From: Spisula solida
Taxonomy: Eukaryota; Mollusca; Bivalvia; Venerida; Mactridae
Length of the DNA: 64,000 nucleotides
Assembly (NCBI GenBank): GCA_947247005.1
Contig: OX365948.1
Span: forward strand, 11,893,455-11,957,454
Direction: 5' to 3'
A program made the position numbers and the translations under genes. The notes under the pieces are model-generated. The model had not been told where the DNA came from and made no database searches. It saw nothing but the letters and a program-made list of their open reading frames with translations. Shown piece by piece: positions 13,001 through 28,000 of the stretch. Position 1 is the first letter of the stretch. Each line of letters starts with the position of its first letter.

Positions 13001-16000
13001 ATAGAATTAGCACTGCTATCACTTAAATTGACTGAAATTTGTTTGCATTCAATGAAAACGAACATAACAAACTGAATACCACACTGATGTTTACGCTGTA
13101 GTTTGTTGATGTTACAGCTCAATCACATGCAAATTACATAATTTACAAAGCATGTTGGAAGAAAACTCTGCGTTATTTTTAACAGGAATAATGAATGTAC
13201 GATAACAAGATATAAATTGCTTTTTTGCCATAAATCTTTCATAAGGCAACTGTTAGGGCTTTCTATTACGTAAATACTTGGTTAGGTAAGAAAATTACTT
13301 CATTCAAACATTTTAGCCTGAGCTACGAGGCAGTACTTTTAATTGTTGGTAACATGTTAGTGCTTTTATGTAATTCTCCCTTTATGGTCCTTATTACGTA
13401 CATGAGTTCTGGCGATAATCTTGTTAAGATATAAAGAAATAAAGTATTTTTGTGGGTGAACTAGACCACCAAATAAATCCAACAATGGTAACACAATCCT
13501 GACATTCAGTCCTGATAATAATATGTGTCAGGGAGCTACATGTATATCAATTCCCTTTTCTTGACTTTAGTATAATCCCAATATATGTTAGACAACATTT
13601 GGTTTACAAGAGCTCTTATTTAGTTAAAGATGAAATCACTGTTTTGATAAATTCTCTTTGTGTGTACCACTGTTCGTTATAAGAGACTACATGTTTCACT
13701 TTCCGTTTTTTGTCAGATCACCAGAGCAGCCCTAGAAAATCTGCAAAAACTCATTGTAACATCCTGCCAAGGTTTGTAGTATGTAGTAAACTTCAGTCTT
13801 GCTAAGTGGACAGATTAATATGTTAAATAACATCAAATCTGTTAGTGTAGACCTCATAGTAAGAAAAAAAACTGGTCTTTAATGCTAGGTGTTTTTTCTT
13901 AATAGATTAAATATCATTGTGAATAGTCTGAATTGCCATGTGTTCTGAATACTATAACAGTAGTGATGGTCTTCAAATGTGGAGAAGTTGTCTGTTGTAT
14001 GTGGAAGAGTAAATTGATAATTAATTCCTGGAGAACTGGTTTGGTAAAATGTCTGCCATATATGACTGACAAACAAAATACTTAAAGTTTACATGTTAGT
14101 TTGTGTTTTGTCTTTTCAGGGCTAACAAGGGTATATCTACCTTACTGTCCAAACCTACAACATTTAGATGTGTCTGGCTGTACAGATCTCACAGAGATTG
14201 TGGGAAATCTTCCTGCCTGTAAGTCGGGCTTCCATTATTTCAACTGACAAAATTCAGTGATAAAATGATCATGATGCAATGTAACGACTTAAGATGTATG
14301 AGTGTCTGTGTTATATGTCATAATAATGGCTCACTGGTAATGCCATGTTAAGATAACAGGACCTGAGATTTATTAAGTTACCCACACAGAGTGGGTGAGG
14401 CATATTGTTTTTGTTCTAGACGTCTGGATGGATAAATGTCTGCATGGGTGGATGTCACAAAGTTAGTCTGTGCTTGTTTTCTGTAACCACTGGTCGGATT
14501 TCAAAGAAACTCAACTTCACATGAATAGTTGGTATCAAGCCTTTGTGTGCCTATTGTCAAGAACTTTTTGTCTGATGATTATTGCTGGAGTTATGGCCCA
14601 TTGATGTAAACATGCTTCTGTGTCATAAATACTAATATTCTGATAGAAAGGTGTTGTACTAGCAAGATACAACGGTATTATATTGTTTCAGTATTGCAGG
14701 CTGATTGATTTGGTGTTTGTCTTGTTTTTACAGTGAATCAGCTGGAAACGGGTGGTTGTGAGTACGATAATTTAAAGAAGATAAAATTGTCTGGATGCTG
14801 TTTACAGAAACTCTCCTGTAAAAACATGACTTCACTAGAGACGTTGGAGATTGCTTCTGATGGTCTTGCTGAACTTAATCTCAAGTCCTGTGCTAAGTAT
14901 GTAACTGATATATAAATACTTGTTACTTGTTACTTTTATTATCTTATTAGAGGTCTTGTTTTGTCTTGTCAGAGGTTTACCTTGTCTTGCCATCTATTGT
15001 TAGAAGGCTTATCTACTTCTCATCCTGTCTCGTTCCAGAATTTGACCTTTAAGCATAGAATACTTGTCAAGTTTGTTTACAATACGTCCAATTGTGGAGG
15101 AGATGTGACCCTTTTTATACCTCCAAAATATAGGGGGGCTATATCAGAGTATATCTGTACAAGTTTTACCAGTGTTATTTCTCAGTAACTATTGGGTTAA
15201 TTTAACTTCACATTACTCACTAGTACTAAGCCTTAATGATAGATCTTGTTAGCTTAATAAAACCCTATACCATGGGCATTTCTGTCATGTACACATAATT
15301 TATCTTGTTTGATTGGTGACTAAATTACAGTTGTGCTGTTATTTGCATATCTAACATAGTTATCATGTTAAAAATGACTTTCAGCTGTACAGATATTATC
15401 TGCTGTGTTATAATTATGATGTTAATGTTAGACTTTCAGCTGTACAGACATTATCTGCTGTGGTATAATAATGATGTTAATGTTAGACTTTCAGCTGTAC
15501 AGATACTATCTGCTGTGGTATAATAATGATGTTAATAATGACTTTCAGCTGTACAGATATTATCTGCTGTGGTATAATTATGATGTTAATAATGACTTTC
15601 AGCTGTACAGATATTATCTGCTGTGGTATAATTATGATGTTAATGTTAGACTTTCAGCTGTACAGATACTATCTGCTGTGGTATAATAATGATGTTAATG
15701 TTAGACTTTCAGCTGTACAGATACTATCTGCTGTGGTATAATAATGATGTTAATAATGACTTTCAGCTGTACAGACATTATCTGCTGTGGTATAATAATG
15801 ATGTTAATAATGACTTTCAGCTGTACAGATATTATCTGCTGTGGTATAATTATGATGTTAATGTTAGACTTTCAGCTGTACAGACATTATCTGCTGTGGT
15901 ATAATAATGATGTTAATAATGACTTTCAGCTGTACAGACATTATCTGCTGTGTTATAATTATGATGTTAATGTTAGACTTTCAGCTGTACAGACATTATC

Positions 16001-19000
16001 TGCTGTGTTATAATTATGATGTTAATGTTAGACTTTCAGCTGTACAGATATTATCTGCTGTGGTATAATAATGATGTTAATGTTAGACTTTCAGCTGTAC
16101 AGATACTATCTGCTGTGGTATAATTATGATGTTAATGTTACACTTTCAGCTGTACAGATATTATCTGCTGTGGTATAATAATGATGTTAATGTTAGACTT
16201 TCAGCTGTACAGATATTATCTGCTGTGGTATAATAATGATGTTAATGTTAGACTTTCAGCTGTACAGATATTATCTGCTGTGGTATAATAATGATGTTTA
16301 TGTTAGACTTTCAGCTGTACAGATATTATCTGCTGTGTTATAATTATGATGTTAATAATGACTTTCAGCTGTACAGACATTATCTGCTGTGGTATAATAA
16401 TGATGTTTATGTTAGACTTTCAGCTGTACAGACATTATCTGCTGTGTTATAATTATGATGTTAATGTTAGACTTTCAGCTGTACAGACATTATCTGCTGT
16501 GTTATAATTATGATGTTAATGTTAGACTTTCAGCTGTACAGATATTATCTGCTGTGGTATAATAATGATGTTAATGTTAGACTTTCAGCTGTACAGATAC
16601 TATCTGCTGTGGTATAATTATGATGTTAATGTTACACTTTCAGCTGTACAGATATTATCTGCTGTGGTATAATAATGATGTTAATGTTAGACTTTCAGCT
16701 GTACAGATATTATCTGCTGTGGTATAATAATGATGTTAATGTTAGACTTTCAGCTGTACAGATATTATCTGCTGTGGTATAATAATGATGTTTATGTTAG
16801 ACTTTCAGCTGTACAGACATTATCTGCTGTGGTATAATAATGATGTTAATGTTAGACTTGCAGCTGTACATATATTATCTGCTGTGGTATAATAATGATG
16901 TTAATGTTAGACTTTCAGCTGTACAGATATTATCTGCTGTGTTATAATTATGATGTTAATAATGACTTTCAGCTGTACAGATATTATCTGCTGTGGTATA
17001 ATAATGATGTTTATGTTAGACTTTCAGCTGTACAGATATTATCTGCCGTGGTACAGAAGCAATCATTATTAACACTGGATATATGTGGATGTAAGAATAT
17101 CCCACCTGATGATGTCAGAGAAATCCTCCTACCACAGGTAACTTCTTACACTTCTCTAAAAATCCTTTCTGTTTAATACAACAAACTCAAAATCCATGCT
17201 AAAATATTTACAAATTCTTACCAAGTGACAGTCATAATGAAATTGAAAGGTACAGTTGTGTCAGCATTCTATCAGTGTAAGTCTATAATTATGGCAACTT
17301 TGTTATTACCTGTTAAATGTAGAAAAAGATGAACTTCTGGTTTAGTGATGTCACAAGCTATGTTTTAGGACCTTTTCATAGTGATTATGAGACTTTAGAA
17401 TTTGCTTAAAGGAGTCTTTTATGACGTAGAGAGTTGAAATCATATGGAAAAGATTGTGTTTCAAATGATTCTTGGTAAAACATAAATCATTTACCAATAT
17501 GCATAATACTTTTGTAAAAATCATTCAAGATGGACCTGTAGTCTCCAGGATACTGAAGTATGACATAAACAGTTGTCATGTTGAAATCTCGTGAGATATT
17601 GATTACATCAATAGAATGAAAACTAGTGAGAGAGTGAGAACAAACTATACTTGTTATATACTGGTAATGATTATTTGTGTTTACAGTTGCCGTCATTACA
17701 GAGTTTACACTATGGTGGACATTCTTGGAACTCTGTGGAGTTAAAGTCTTCTAATATCACAGACCTACATTATTCTGTAAGTTTAAACATGCATGCGTAA
17801 CTGCTTCAAACTTACTTCATATTTTATCTGCAAATAGAAATCTGATCACAATCAGAATTTTGAGTCATATTTTGATTTCACCTTCATTGTACTAAAATCG
17901 TCTTTGAAATACATGAGCAGAATTCAGGATTTCCTGATTAATTAATTGGTACCCCTGTACCAGACTATGTACCATCTCCTGTGACAACAAAGTGGTCAAG
18001 ACATCCAAGCCTTGCTTGTAGGAAGTTCAAGGTTGGAATCATGTCGGAGTTGATGAACCAACAGCTAATTTCAAGGTTGGAATCCTGTCTAGAGTTGATG
18101 AACCAACAGCTAATTAAACAATGGCACTGTGTGCCTACTTGCCTGTTGCCTGGTATTAAAGGTATGAGCCGGGAGTTAAAATAAAGCTGCTGAGAAAGTA
18201 TGTGTCAATATGGCTTCCTATTTGTATTGTGACGTATTAGGATTGTCTTTATTATAGATATTAAAAAGTAACCTTAGCAACAAATGTTGTATACTGCTTT
18301 TAGAAATTATTAATGATCAGTGTTACCTCTAGATTTTTCACTGATTGGTTAGAGCTCCTCTCAGTGTATATTATAAATAACACTTTGACATACATACATG
18401 TACTTACAGGGTTGTATCAACACTACATGTATATTACTCAACATGCCTCGCCTTCAAACCTTGACTCTACACAAATGTCGAGACTTCAGTGAGCAGGAAT
18501 TAATGGACAGCTTCTTGTATGGAAAATTGGTAAGACATATCAGTGTCTATAATATTGTGTGTAACAACCAACCATGGGAACAGCAAAATAGTGATCTGTG
18601 TTTATTGACAAGTGGTTTCTCTTAACAGGTTATCATTGAAAATTGTCTGATGGGAGATAAAAGTGCGAGTCTTTACAGACAACTGTTGTAATAATGGTAT
18701 TTATTTGCTGGTGATCTTTAACACGGGTCTGACTTTATTTCAATTTGTTTTTAAAGAAAAAATTATATAGTAGATTAGCAATTAATTAACACTGTATTAT
18801 ACTCATTGACAAAAACAATATGACTGTTGGCAAAGCCATGTTTCATATTATTTTGTTTCATAAAACGTATATGTAATGAGCCTCTATATTGGATTCGATT
18901 GGTCTTCCTCATGTTATAAACCTTATTAGAGGTTAGTTTGAATTTTAGGTAACAAGAATGCAAGGTTTAGAAAATATAGTCACAGACCACAGAGAACAAC

Positions 19001-22000
19001 CATTTGTAAATAATTCTGGAATACCATGCTTGTCGTCTCTGAGATGTATCCAACTTCCTGGTCTCCATGGTGATGTGATGTCACACTCCTTACAACATTT
19101 TACTCATCTTAAAACTGTGGAATTAATAAACTGTACATTCCTATGCAAGTAAGTGAGCTTTTAGTTCTTATTTCGTACTCCATGAAGTTGCTAGACTGTT
19201 GCTTTGCAGATAAACTTATTCTATGCACTTTCTAGACTGTAACTTGCCAGATTTGGGTTTGTTACAAGGTTGGGTAGGATATGTTACACTACATTGGTTA
19301 TGGTCATCCACCTGTGGAGAAGCTAGTGGAACAGCTAGTTAGTATTGGTTAGACATTAACTAGATGACTAGTTAGGTCACTAGCCCACCAAGGCCACTTG
19401 ATTGTGTAACAGTGATAAGGCCAACTAAGGGATGTTTGTGGCTGCATGTATTCTGATTGGCTGACAAGATTCTGAATAAAACGTTCACATGTCACATGAT
19501 TGTTCAGTTTAACTGTTGTGATATAGTATCCATGGTACTTTGTATTGTAGTTTGTCTATACACGGTTGGTCCAGTTTATCAGATTTGAAGATTGAAAGTT
19601 GTAACAATTTGAGTACACTGTCTATAGACAAGATACCAACATTACAGACACTCTCTATGAAGGTAAGCCATATGTGGTAGATGAAATACAGTAATAACTA
19701 AATTATATGACAATTTTTAGGATCACTATGTCTCCCACATAAAATGGGGGATCGTATTGTTTTATGCTGGTCATAAGTCTGTCTGTCTGGATGTCAAAGA
19801 TTGTCCGCACTTGTTCTCCTTAACCACTGGTTGGATTTCAACGAATTTTAGGTCACAGGATTTATGCAAGAGTTGTGACCCTTTGTGGAAGTCTGAAGGC
19901 ATACATTTTTGTGTCAAAAACCCTTCTGGTTTTAAATGAAATCTTGTCTTTGCTTTCATAATTATTATTGCAGTTTTTCTATTGGCTGTGCTTGTGTACT
20001 GTAAGCTCTTTGTTACTCTAGCTTTGTGTGTGTATATTAATAGGGATTCTAATCGAGATGCCAAAGGCATCTCGATTAAAATCCAAGACAGCATTGTACG
20101 TGTTGCGAGTTTTTAACCCATCCGAAATTTGGTCACCCCTGTTCGATTGAGATTTGTGTGTACAGGAAGTGTTTTTTCGGGGTACTCTGAAGACGTGAAT
20201 GGAATTGGCAAACTCATTAAAAAAATATTTTTGTTGTTAATAAATTATCTTTTATTTTCTAATGATGTTTAAAAATGTTCCTTGAGATAACCGAAGGCCA
20301 GCTTACACAACATTAAACGCGATAGGGGAGGTAAGAATGCTAGCGCGCGAGATAAAGGCGGTCGGTTAGCATTTTAGACTGTCCCTCGCAAACGGAAGAA
20401 GTTGTTTCATTCGACTGCCGTCAAGTAAGTACAGCCTACAATCGTTAAAATAACTGCTTATACGATTAAAGTACTTGTTTTAAACAAGGAAAACTGTCTT
20501 TTATACACATAATTGGCGTAGGTAAACAAAGAAATCAACTTTCGATGCTAATTTGCATCATAAAGTTTGATAAACGAAGCGTATCCAAATTTGTTCGTAC
20601 CCAAATTGTCAACAACAAACAATCAACCAACCAACCATTTATTGTGAATTAATTATCAACAATCATTCTGTGTTAGATGACCATGTTAATTGATCTTATA
20701 ATGTAGGACAACTGTCTACTGCTGGTTTGTCAATACAGATCTCCGTGAAAAAATATGAGAATTGACCAAAATACAAACAATGTAACTTTTCATGAGTGCT
20801 TTTAAAGTTTTTTTGGAAAAAAAAGACATAACAAGACCGAAGAAGTGACAGATGTCCCAAGACCCTTCAAAGAACCCTCAGATCCAGTTAAGGTCTGTGT
20901 TGGTTGACCCGCGTTTAACAAAGTTTCTGTCGTGTTGATCGGTATTCATCTGTCGCTCTGCTGTGACTGTCCATTACAGTATGTAGCTGCCATGTGACCT
21001 CCGGTGTGATGCCATCATAAGAGCTGTCATTGACCTAAGCGGTATCAACAATATTTTTAACCAATCGATTCACATTTTAGAATATTCACCATATCGACAT
21101 TATCGGTTAAAACCCGTTGTCTGGGATTACGGAATTAATTGAGCGATAATGTGCGAGATATTCTGAATGTACGTCAGGGGGGAAACTGATATAGCGTATA
21201 GAGCAATTAGGTACAAAAATCGCGATTATTTTAGCCAAAAGATAAGAATTTGAATAAAGTCTTACTTGAACACATTGACAACATTATTTTACGACCTCGC
21301 TGACAATATTTTTGCCTCAATAATATGTTTAACTTGAAAAATGCGTATATTTTCTCACCATCGGTATCAAGCTTCGAAAGCGACAGTGTAGAATAAAATG
21401 CAATATTTCAAATATTGAACATTTTTTCAGATAATTGATTAATTCTTGCTAAAGTTTATAAAATTAAGATGTTTAATGATAATGTGCAATAATTGTTTTA
21501 TATGTTTTTCATGTTTAAACGTTGAAAAAGAAAAAAATATACACTCCCGCTATACCGCTTATTGCTCGCTAACCCCCTGACCGTGAAATTCCGGATCCGG
21601 AAAATTGGGTTTTAATTACCGAGTAATGTCAATATCGAGAACCGATACCTGGGTAAATGAATGGAACCACAGAAAATCCTCCTTTTCCTGCACAAAACAG
21701 TCCCTCTGTTAAAATGTAAGTTCACAAATTGTAAAAATGGGTCAAGTCTAAACTCTAACCAAAGGTGCTATCTCAAAGCTGAATATATACCCAATATGTA
21801 CAGTGTAGAATGGCTAAAAAGGGATCATTGACTGAAAGGCCTGTTTCTTGTTCGTCTATTATAGGACTCCAACATTTTGCTAAGAAGGAGTCCTGGGACT
21901 CCTACTTCAAAATCCTACCGAGAACCCTGTCTATATGTGTAACTGTATAACGATGTATCGCCGATGCTTGTCTTCCTATATATTGGAATCATCGATATGC

Positions 22001-25000
22001 CTTGGGTCGTATCAATGACAGCTCTAGTCGTCATTCAAGAAAGCGCTAAAAACACACTGTTCTTAAAACCATATTCTGGCTCATTATCATTTTGATTCCT
22101 TAGGGGTCTCCTAAAAGGTAGTTCAGTTATAACTGCAGATACGGTTTGTCACTGACCATATCAACATTACAGGATAAAACCCGTTTTCCAGTATAACAGA
22201 ATTAATTTAACAGCAATGTGCGAGAAATTCTGAATCTAATACTTTTTGACAGGGGGGTGGCTGCATTAAGCGAATAGAGCAACTAGGTACAATAATCGCG
22301 ATTATTTTTGCAAAAAAGGAAGATTATGTGAAGTCTTTATAGTTACATTGTGACTCACTGAACTTATGTAATGCTTAACTTTTACTCCGGCACTTGGGGT
22401 AATGTGCGTGTGGACTGGCCATACGGCTTACAAAGACGCATCGCCATCAACAGCCATTTCTCTGTAACTTGCATGTAGAATTTCATGGAACTTAATCAAA
22501 ATAAATATGAACAACTATACAGTACTTTGATGATGCCTGTCAGGTGTTTTTCCTTTGACAGTCATTTACCTTGATTTATTAAATATTTCTGTCTGTCCTT
22601 CCGTCTGCAGCCATTTTTCTACTAACTGGTACATTTTTAAGCAACTTAAAATAAAAAAAGTCATGATGCCCGTCAAGTTTTTTAAGTTGGTCAATTTTCC
22701 TTAAGAGTTATTACCCTTGATTAACAGTATAATTCACTCTGACTGTCCATTCGCATTCCTTTCTTTGTAACTAGCTTGTAGAATTTCATGAAACATAAAA
22801 TGAATATGAGCACCCAATTACTGTGATGATGACTGTCAAGTTATCATTATTTGTAAATTTTCCTTATAGTTATTGCCCTTGATTTGTTGAAAAATTTCAT
22901 CCGCCAGTCCATTTGCATTCAGTTCTTTGTAATTAGCTGGAAGAATTAAAATGAATATGAACACACATTCTGTGTGTCAATTTTCTTGAGTTGTCACCCT
23001 TGATTTATTGAAGAATTACCTCCGCCCGTCCTTTCTTAGTCATTTCTTTGTAACTAGCCGGTAAAATTACATGAAACTTAAAACGAAGATTAATGCTCAC
23101 ACTAAGATGATGCCAGTCAAGTTTTGTTATTGGACAATTTTCTTTAGAGTTATTGCCCTTGATTGAATGAATAATTCACTCTGCCCATCCATTCACATTC
23201 ATTTCTTTGTAAATAGCTGGTATGATTTCATGAAACTTAAAATGAATAGGAACGCTCATACTGTGATGATGTCCGTCAAGTTTTTAGCTCACCTGAGCAC
23301 TCGTGAACATGTTTTACCTAATCTACATGAAACTTGGTCACAATGTTTGTCGCTTTGCAATCTAGGTAAAGTGCGTAACTAGGTCATCTGGGGTCAAAAA
23401 CTAGGTCACCAGGTCACTGATTCTGCCTAAACTGCTGGTCATATGGTGAGCGCTTTAGAGCCAATGGTCCTCTTGTTGTATTAGTCAATTTTCCTTGAGT
23501 TATTAAAATTCTATCTGAATTTCATGAAATGTAAAATAAATACAAACTGTATGAACAACCATACTGTGAAGATGCCCCTCACTAATAACTGTAATGAGTT
23601 ATTTTGATATAGTATCAATGGATGATTGAATCCCCTTTAGGCAATGCCTTAGTTCATATTAGTGTCTTGACTAATACCAGCTCTCTGTTACCATGGTGTT
23701 GTGTATTTGCACTTACATAAGCTCTTTATTACCCTGGTTTTGTGTGTGTATCAATAGTTTGCTAACTTTCAGTGGTGTAGTATGCTACAGATGTGCTCAA
23801 TACAAGCTGAGAGTTTGAGAAGTTTGGATGTAACTGGAACAAACTTTGTCAGGCTTTCTGTTATCTGTGATAGTCTTCCATCATTACATGTCAATGGTGT
23901 CTGCACTCAACCTCAACATCACATCACCTTAAGGTATGTGTCTATTCTATGGTGATACATTGTTGCTATGGTAAAATCAGTTTTGTTTGAGTATAGGCCA
24001 GTTTTTTGTCTAATTTGCCGTAACAATGAAGATTCTGCATATAGTCTTATATTGAAAGGTTACGAGGAGTGTTAATAGTTATTCTGTTTAAATTATTTTT
24101 ATGCGATTTCAACAAACTTTCATCCTAGTGAACTCAAATGATTATTAGGGGTACATTGCTTGTTCATGTCAGTCTGTGTGTCTGTTGGTCAGTAGACCTC
24201 ACAGTTTCCTTTCTATAACTCAAGCTCTCTTGACCCTTGGATTATCAAACTTTACATGAAGGTTGGTTTCCATTAGTTGTTGACATCTGTTGATTTTGAG
24301 GTCGTAGGTCATGGTTGCCGTGACATTTAACATTACTGATTATTGGGCTTCCATTGGGGCAGTTTACAAACATCTTTTGTTTTTAAAACCGAAGTTTGAC
24401 ATTTAATTAATTATGACTGCAAGAATTGATTTCAGGAAAATAGGTTGGTCAACTAGTTACTGTATATGCCTGAAAAATATGTGTAGAACTCAATAAAAAC
24501 CAACCAAATAATAAACTGCATTGTGTTACATGATTCAGGCACATCTATGTTTATCTGTATTATTCATACTGTTCTGTGACTTTATATTTATTATAGGTGC
24601 AAGAATCTCAATGAATTATCAATTACAAAATGTGACAGGCTGACAGATGAAGTCCTGGATGCTATATTTAGAAACAACTCTAGCTTGAAATCTGTGAATC
24701 TGATTGGATCATTGTCACTGAAGTATGTTTTTATTTCCTCTGTGTAACTGGAAAACTCATTTGTTACTGGATAGACTATTAACCTTTATGTAATTGTTAT
24801 TATTCACAATATTTTGATGGGCAGGGGATACATGGGGATATTAGACAATGTCTTACACATTTATTAAATGATACCAAGTTCCCACGAAACAGCTGATCCC
24901 CATTACTGGGTAAATCTTGATTACCAGTAGATTAAAGTTGTAGCATTTGAGTATAAAGTTATCAAAACTTGAGTACTGATGGCTAGTAAAATGACCTGTT

Positions 25001-28000
25001 ATTGCTCACATGAGAACAGTGATCCAGTTGACCCATATTCAAACTTGACCTAGATTTCATAGAAACAAACATTCTGATTCTAGATTCACAGGTGTCCAAT
25101 ACAAAATGCAGCCCCTATAACTTACACAAGGTTTTTCTATGATTTAATCTTGTGACCAAATTTTTTACCCAATTTAACCTACAGTATAACCTCCGTAGAG
25201 CGACATCCGGCGGAGACAGAAAAAACGACTTTGATTTAAAAAAAATCGAGTTTAAAGCAGCTCATTAAGTGCATGGTATGTACGGTGTTACTGTGTCATA
25301 TTGTCGAACTGATCCCAAAGACAGTCGCTAATTTACAAACGCCCGTGTCGACTATAGTAACCTGGATGAGCGATAATTATTATAATCCACGAATGTGCGA
25401 AAAATAGAAAACAACATCGTATGGAGTTAACATGTGTGAATATGCTGTTGTAAAAACACACCTGCCGCTTCTCAGAGGTAAACCATACAAAAGGTAAACA
25501 ATTTAAACGGCCGTTTGCCGCTCTGCGGAGGTGTCATTCTGCGGAGGTTAAAATAAGAGTGAAAACGAACATGGGGAAATAAAAGTGCCGCTTCTCGGAG
25601 GTTGCCGCTTCTCAGAGGTGCCGTTTCGGGAGGTTATACTGTATATTCAAACTTGACGAAAATTTCATCAAAACTTACATGACCCAGATGGAGGTATAAG
25701 CTAGTTACTGTAATTGTTTATGATCAATCTGTTATGTTTTATTTGTAGATCTATGTGCTTGCCAGAGTGTATAGAAGTGTGTAGTTTAACTGGACATAGA
25801 ATGTTGAAGGAATTGAAAACATCTTCAAAAAAAATAAATATCAAACATTTAACACTAAACAATTTACCCAAGGTAAGATTATATATTGTATAAATATCAT
25901 AAAAACTTAATTAATAGGGGCAACACATAGTTGCTGAATCTTCCCTGTGAGTCTCTTGAAAAAATGTCTAAATAAGCATTGACATAAAAATTTACATGTA
26001 TCTGCATTTTTAGCTCACCTGTCACAAAGTGACAGAGTGAGCTTTTGTGATCACTCTTCGTCCGCCGTCAACAATTGGGTTGTGTCCTCTCTAGAGGTCA
26101 CAATTTTGGCCTAATCTTTATGAAACTTGGTCACAATGATGATCTCAACATAATCTAGGTCAAGTTCGATATTGGGTCATCTGAGGTCAAAAACTAGGTC
26201 ACAAGGTCAAATCATAGAAAAACCTTGTGTAGTCACTAGAGGTCACAATTTTAACCTAATCTTTATGAAACTTGGTCACAATGATCATCTCAACAAAATC
26301 TAGGTCAAGTTCGATATTGGGTCATTCGGGGTCAAAAACTAGATCACAAGGTCAAATCATAGAAAAACCTTGTGTAGTCACTAGTGGTCACAAATTTGAC
26401 CTAATCTTTATGAAACTTGGTCACAATGATCATCTCAACAAAATCTAGGTCAAGTTTGATATTGGGTCATCCAGGGTCAAAAACTAGGTCACATTATAGA
26501 AAAACCTTGTGTAGTCACTAGAGGTCACAATTTTGACCTAATCTTTATGAAACTTGGTCACAATGATCATCTCAACAAATTCTAGGTCAAGCTCGATATT
26601 GGGTATTCCGGGGTCAAAAACTAGGTCACAAGGTCAAATAATAGAAAACCCCTTTGTAGTCACTAGAGGTCATAATTTTGACCTAATCTTTATGAAATTC
26701 GGTCACAATGATCATCTCAGCAAGATCTAGGTCAAGATTTATATTGGGTCATCCAGGGTCAAAAACTAGGTCATATCATAGAAAAACCTTATGTAGTCAC
26801 TAGAGGTCACCATTTTAGCCTTATCTTTATGAAACATTGTCACAATGATTATTTTAACGCAATCTAGGTAAAGTTTAATATGGGTCATCCTGGGTAAAAA
26901 ACTAGGTCACTAGATCAAATCATAGGAAATCCTTATGTAGTCACTAGAGGTCACCATTTTAGCCTCATCTTTATGCAAATGTAGGTCAAGTGTGAGGTCA
27001 CTAGGTCAAATCACAGGGCTTGCATGCACTACGATGACAGGTGAGCGACCTAGGGCCCTTTGGGCCCTCTTGTTATTTATAACAACTAATAACATTGAAA
27101 GTTTTCTTTTTCAATTTACAAATCAGTTTTAAACTTTGGGTCCAGATTAAAGTTTTCTTTCAGAAATGTACCACTCAGCTGTTATAACAGTGTTTACAAT
27201 GAAATCTTCATCAGTATTGCTATTCATTAACTCATCAGTTCTTTCTGTGTTTCTGTTGTTTTTACAGTTTGTTCCCTCCAACCGATTGTGCTTTTTAAAA
27301 CAGTGTGAACAATCATTGAAAGTTTTAGAAGTGAGAGCTATACCAGGGGAGACTAATCTGTGCCTTCAGCTACATGGATTACAGTCCTTGACTTTGGATC
27401 AAGGCATTCATCTTGCATCGCTAGGTATGAATAAAATATACATGTATATAAATCAGACGCAGGTGGATATATTGTTGAAATGAGAACTTTGTTATTATTA
27501 TACCCCCAGATACATAGTATATGGGGGCTTTATTGGAGTCATGCTTGAGGATGGTTGGTCTGTTGGTTGGTCCATATAATTTTGTCCGCGCTATTTCTCT
27601 TTAACCATTGGTCGGATTTCATCAAAACTTTGCATGATTGATCAGTACCAAGTCTAGTTGTGCATATCGTCGGCACACGCCAGTCGGATAAATTTTAAGG
27701 GAGTTATGGCCCTTTGTTTTTTTACACTTATAAATTGTGTCTGCACTATATCTCTGTTATTAATAGTCGGATTTCAATGAAACTTTGCCTGATTGATCCG
27801 TACCAATACTTGTCGTAAGGGAGTTATGGCCCTTTGTTTTTTACACTTACAAATTTTGTCAGCGCTATTTCTCTGTTACCAATTTCAACGAAAGTTTGCA
27901 TGAATGGTCAGCACTAAGTCTAGTTGTGCATATCCTCGACAGTCTTAATAGGATTAATTTTAAGGGAGTTATGGTCCTTTGTTTTTTTACACTATGAATT

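Noticed and set aside
14733..14915. Independent small gene starting MNQLETGG
   Set aside because: It is exon 11 of the F-box gene; the ATG is created by the intronic and exon edge, not a start.
15471..16013. Several overlapping open frames of 71-89 codons repeating FQLYRYYLLWYN
   Set aside because: They are translations of the 54/55-bp minisatellite and have no independent gene signals.
15375..17053. CRISPR-like array
   Set aside because: Units are contiguous without unique spacers and the genome is eukaryotic; it is a minisatellite.
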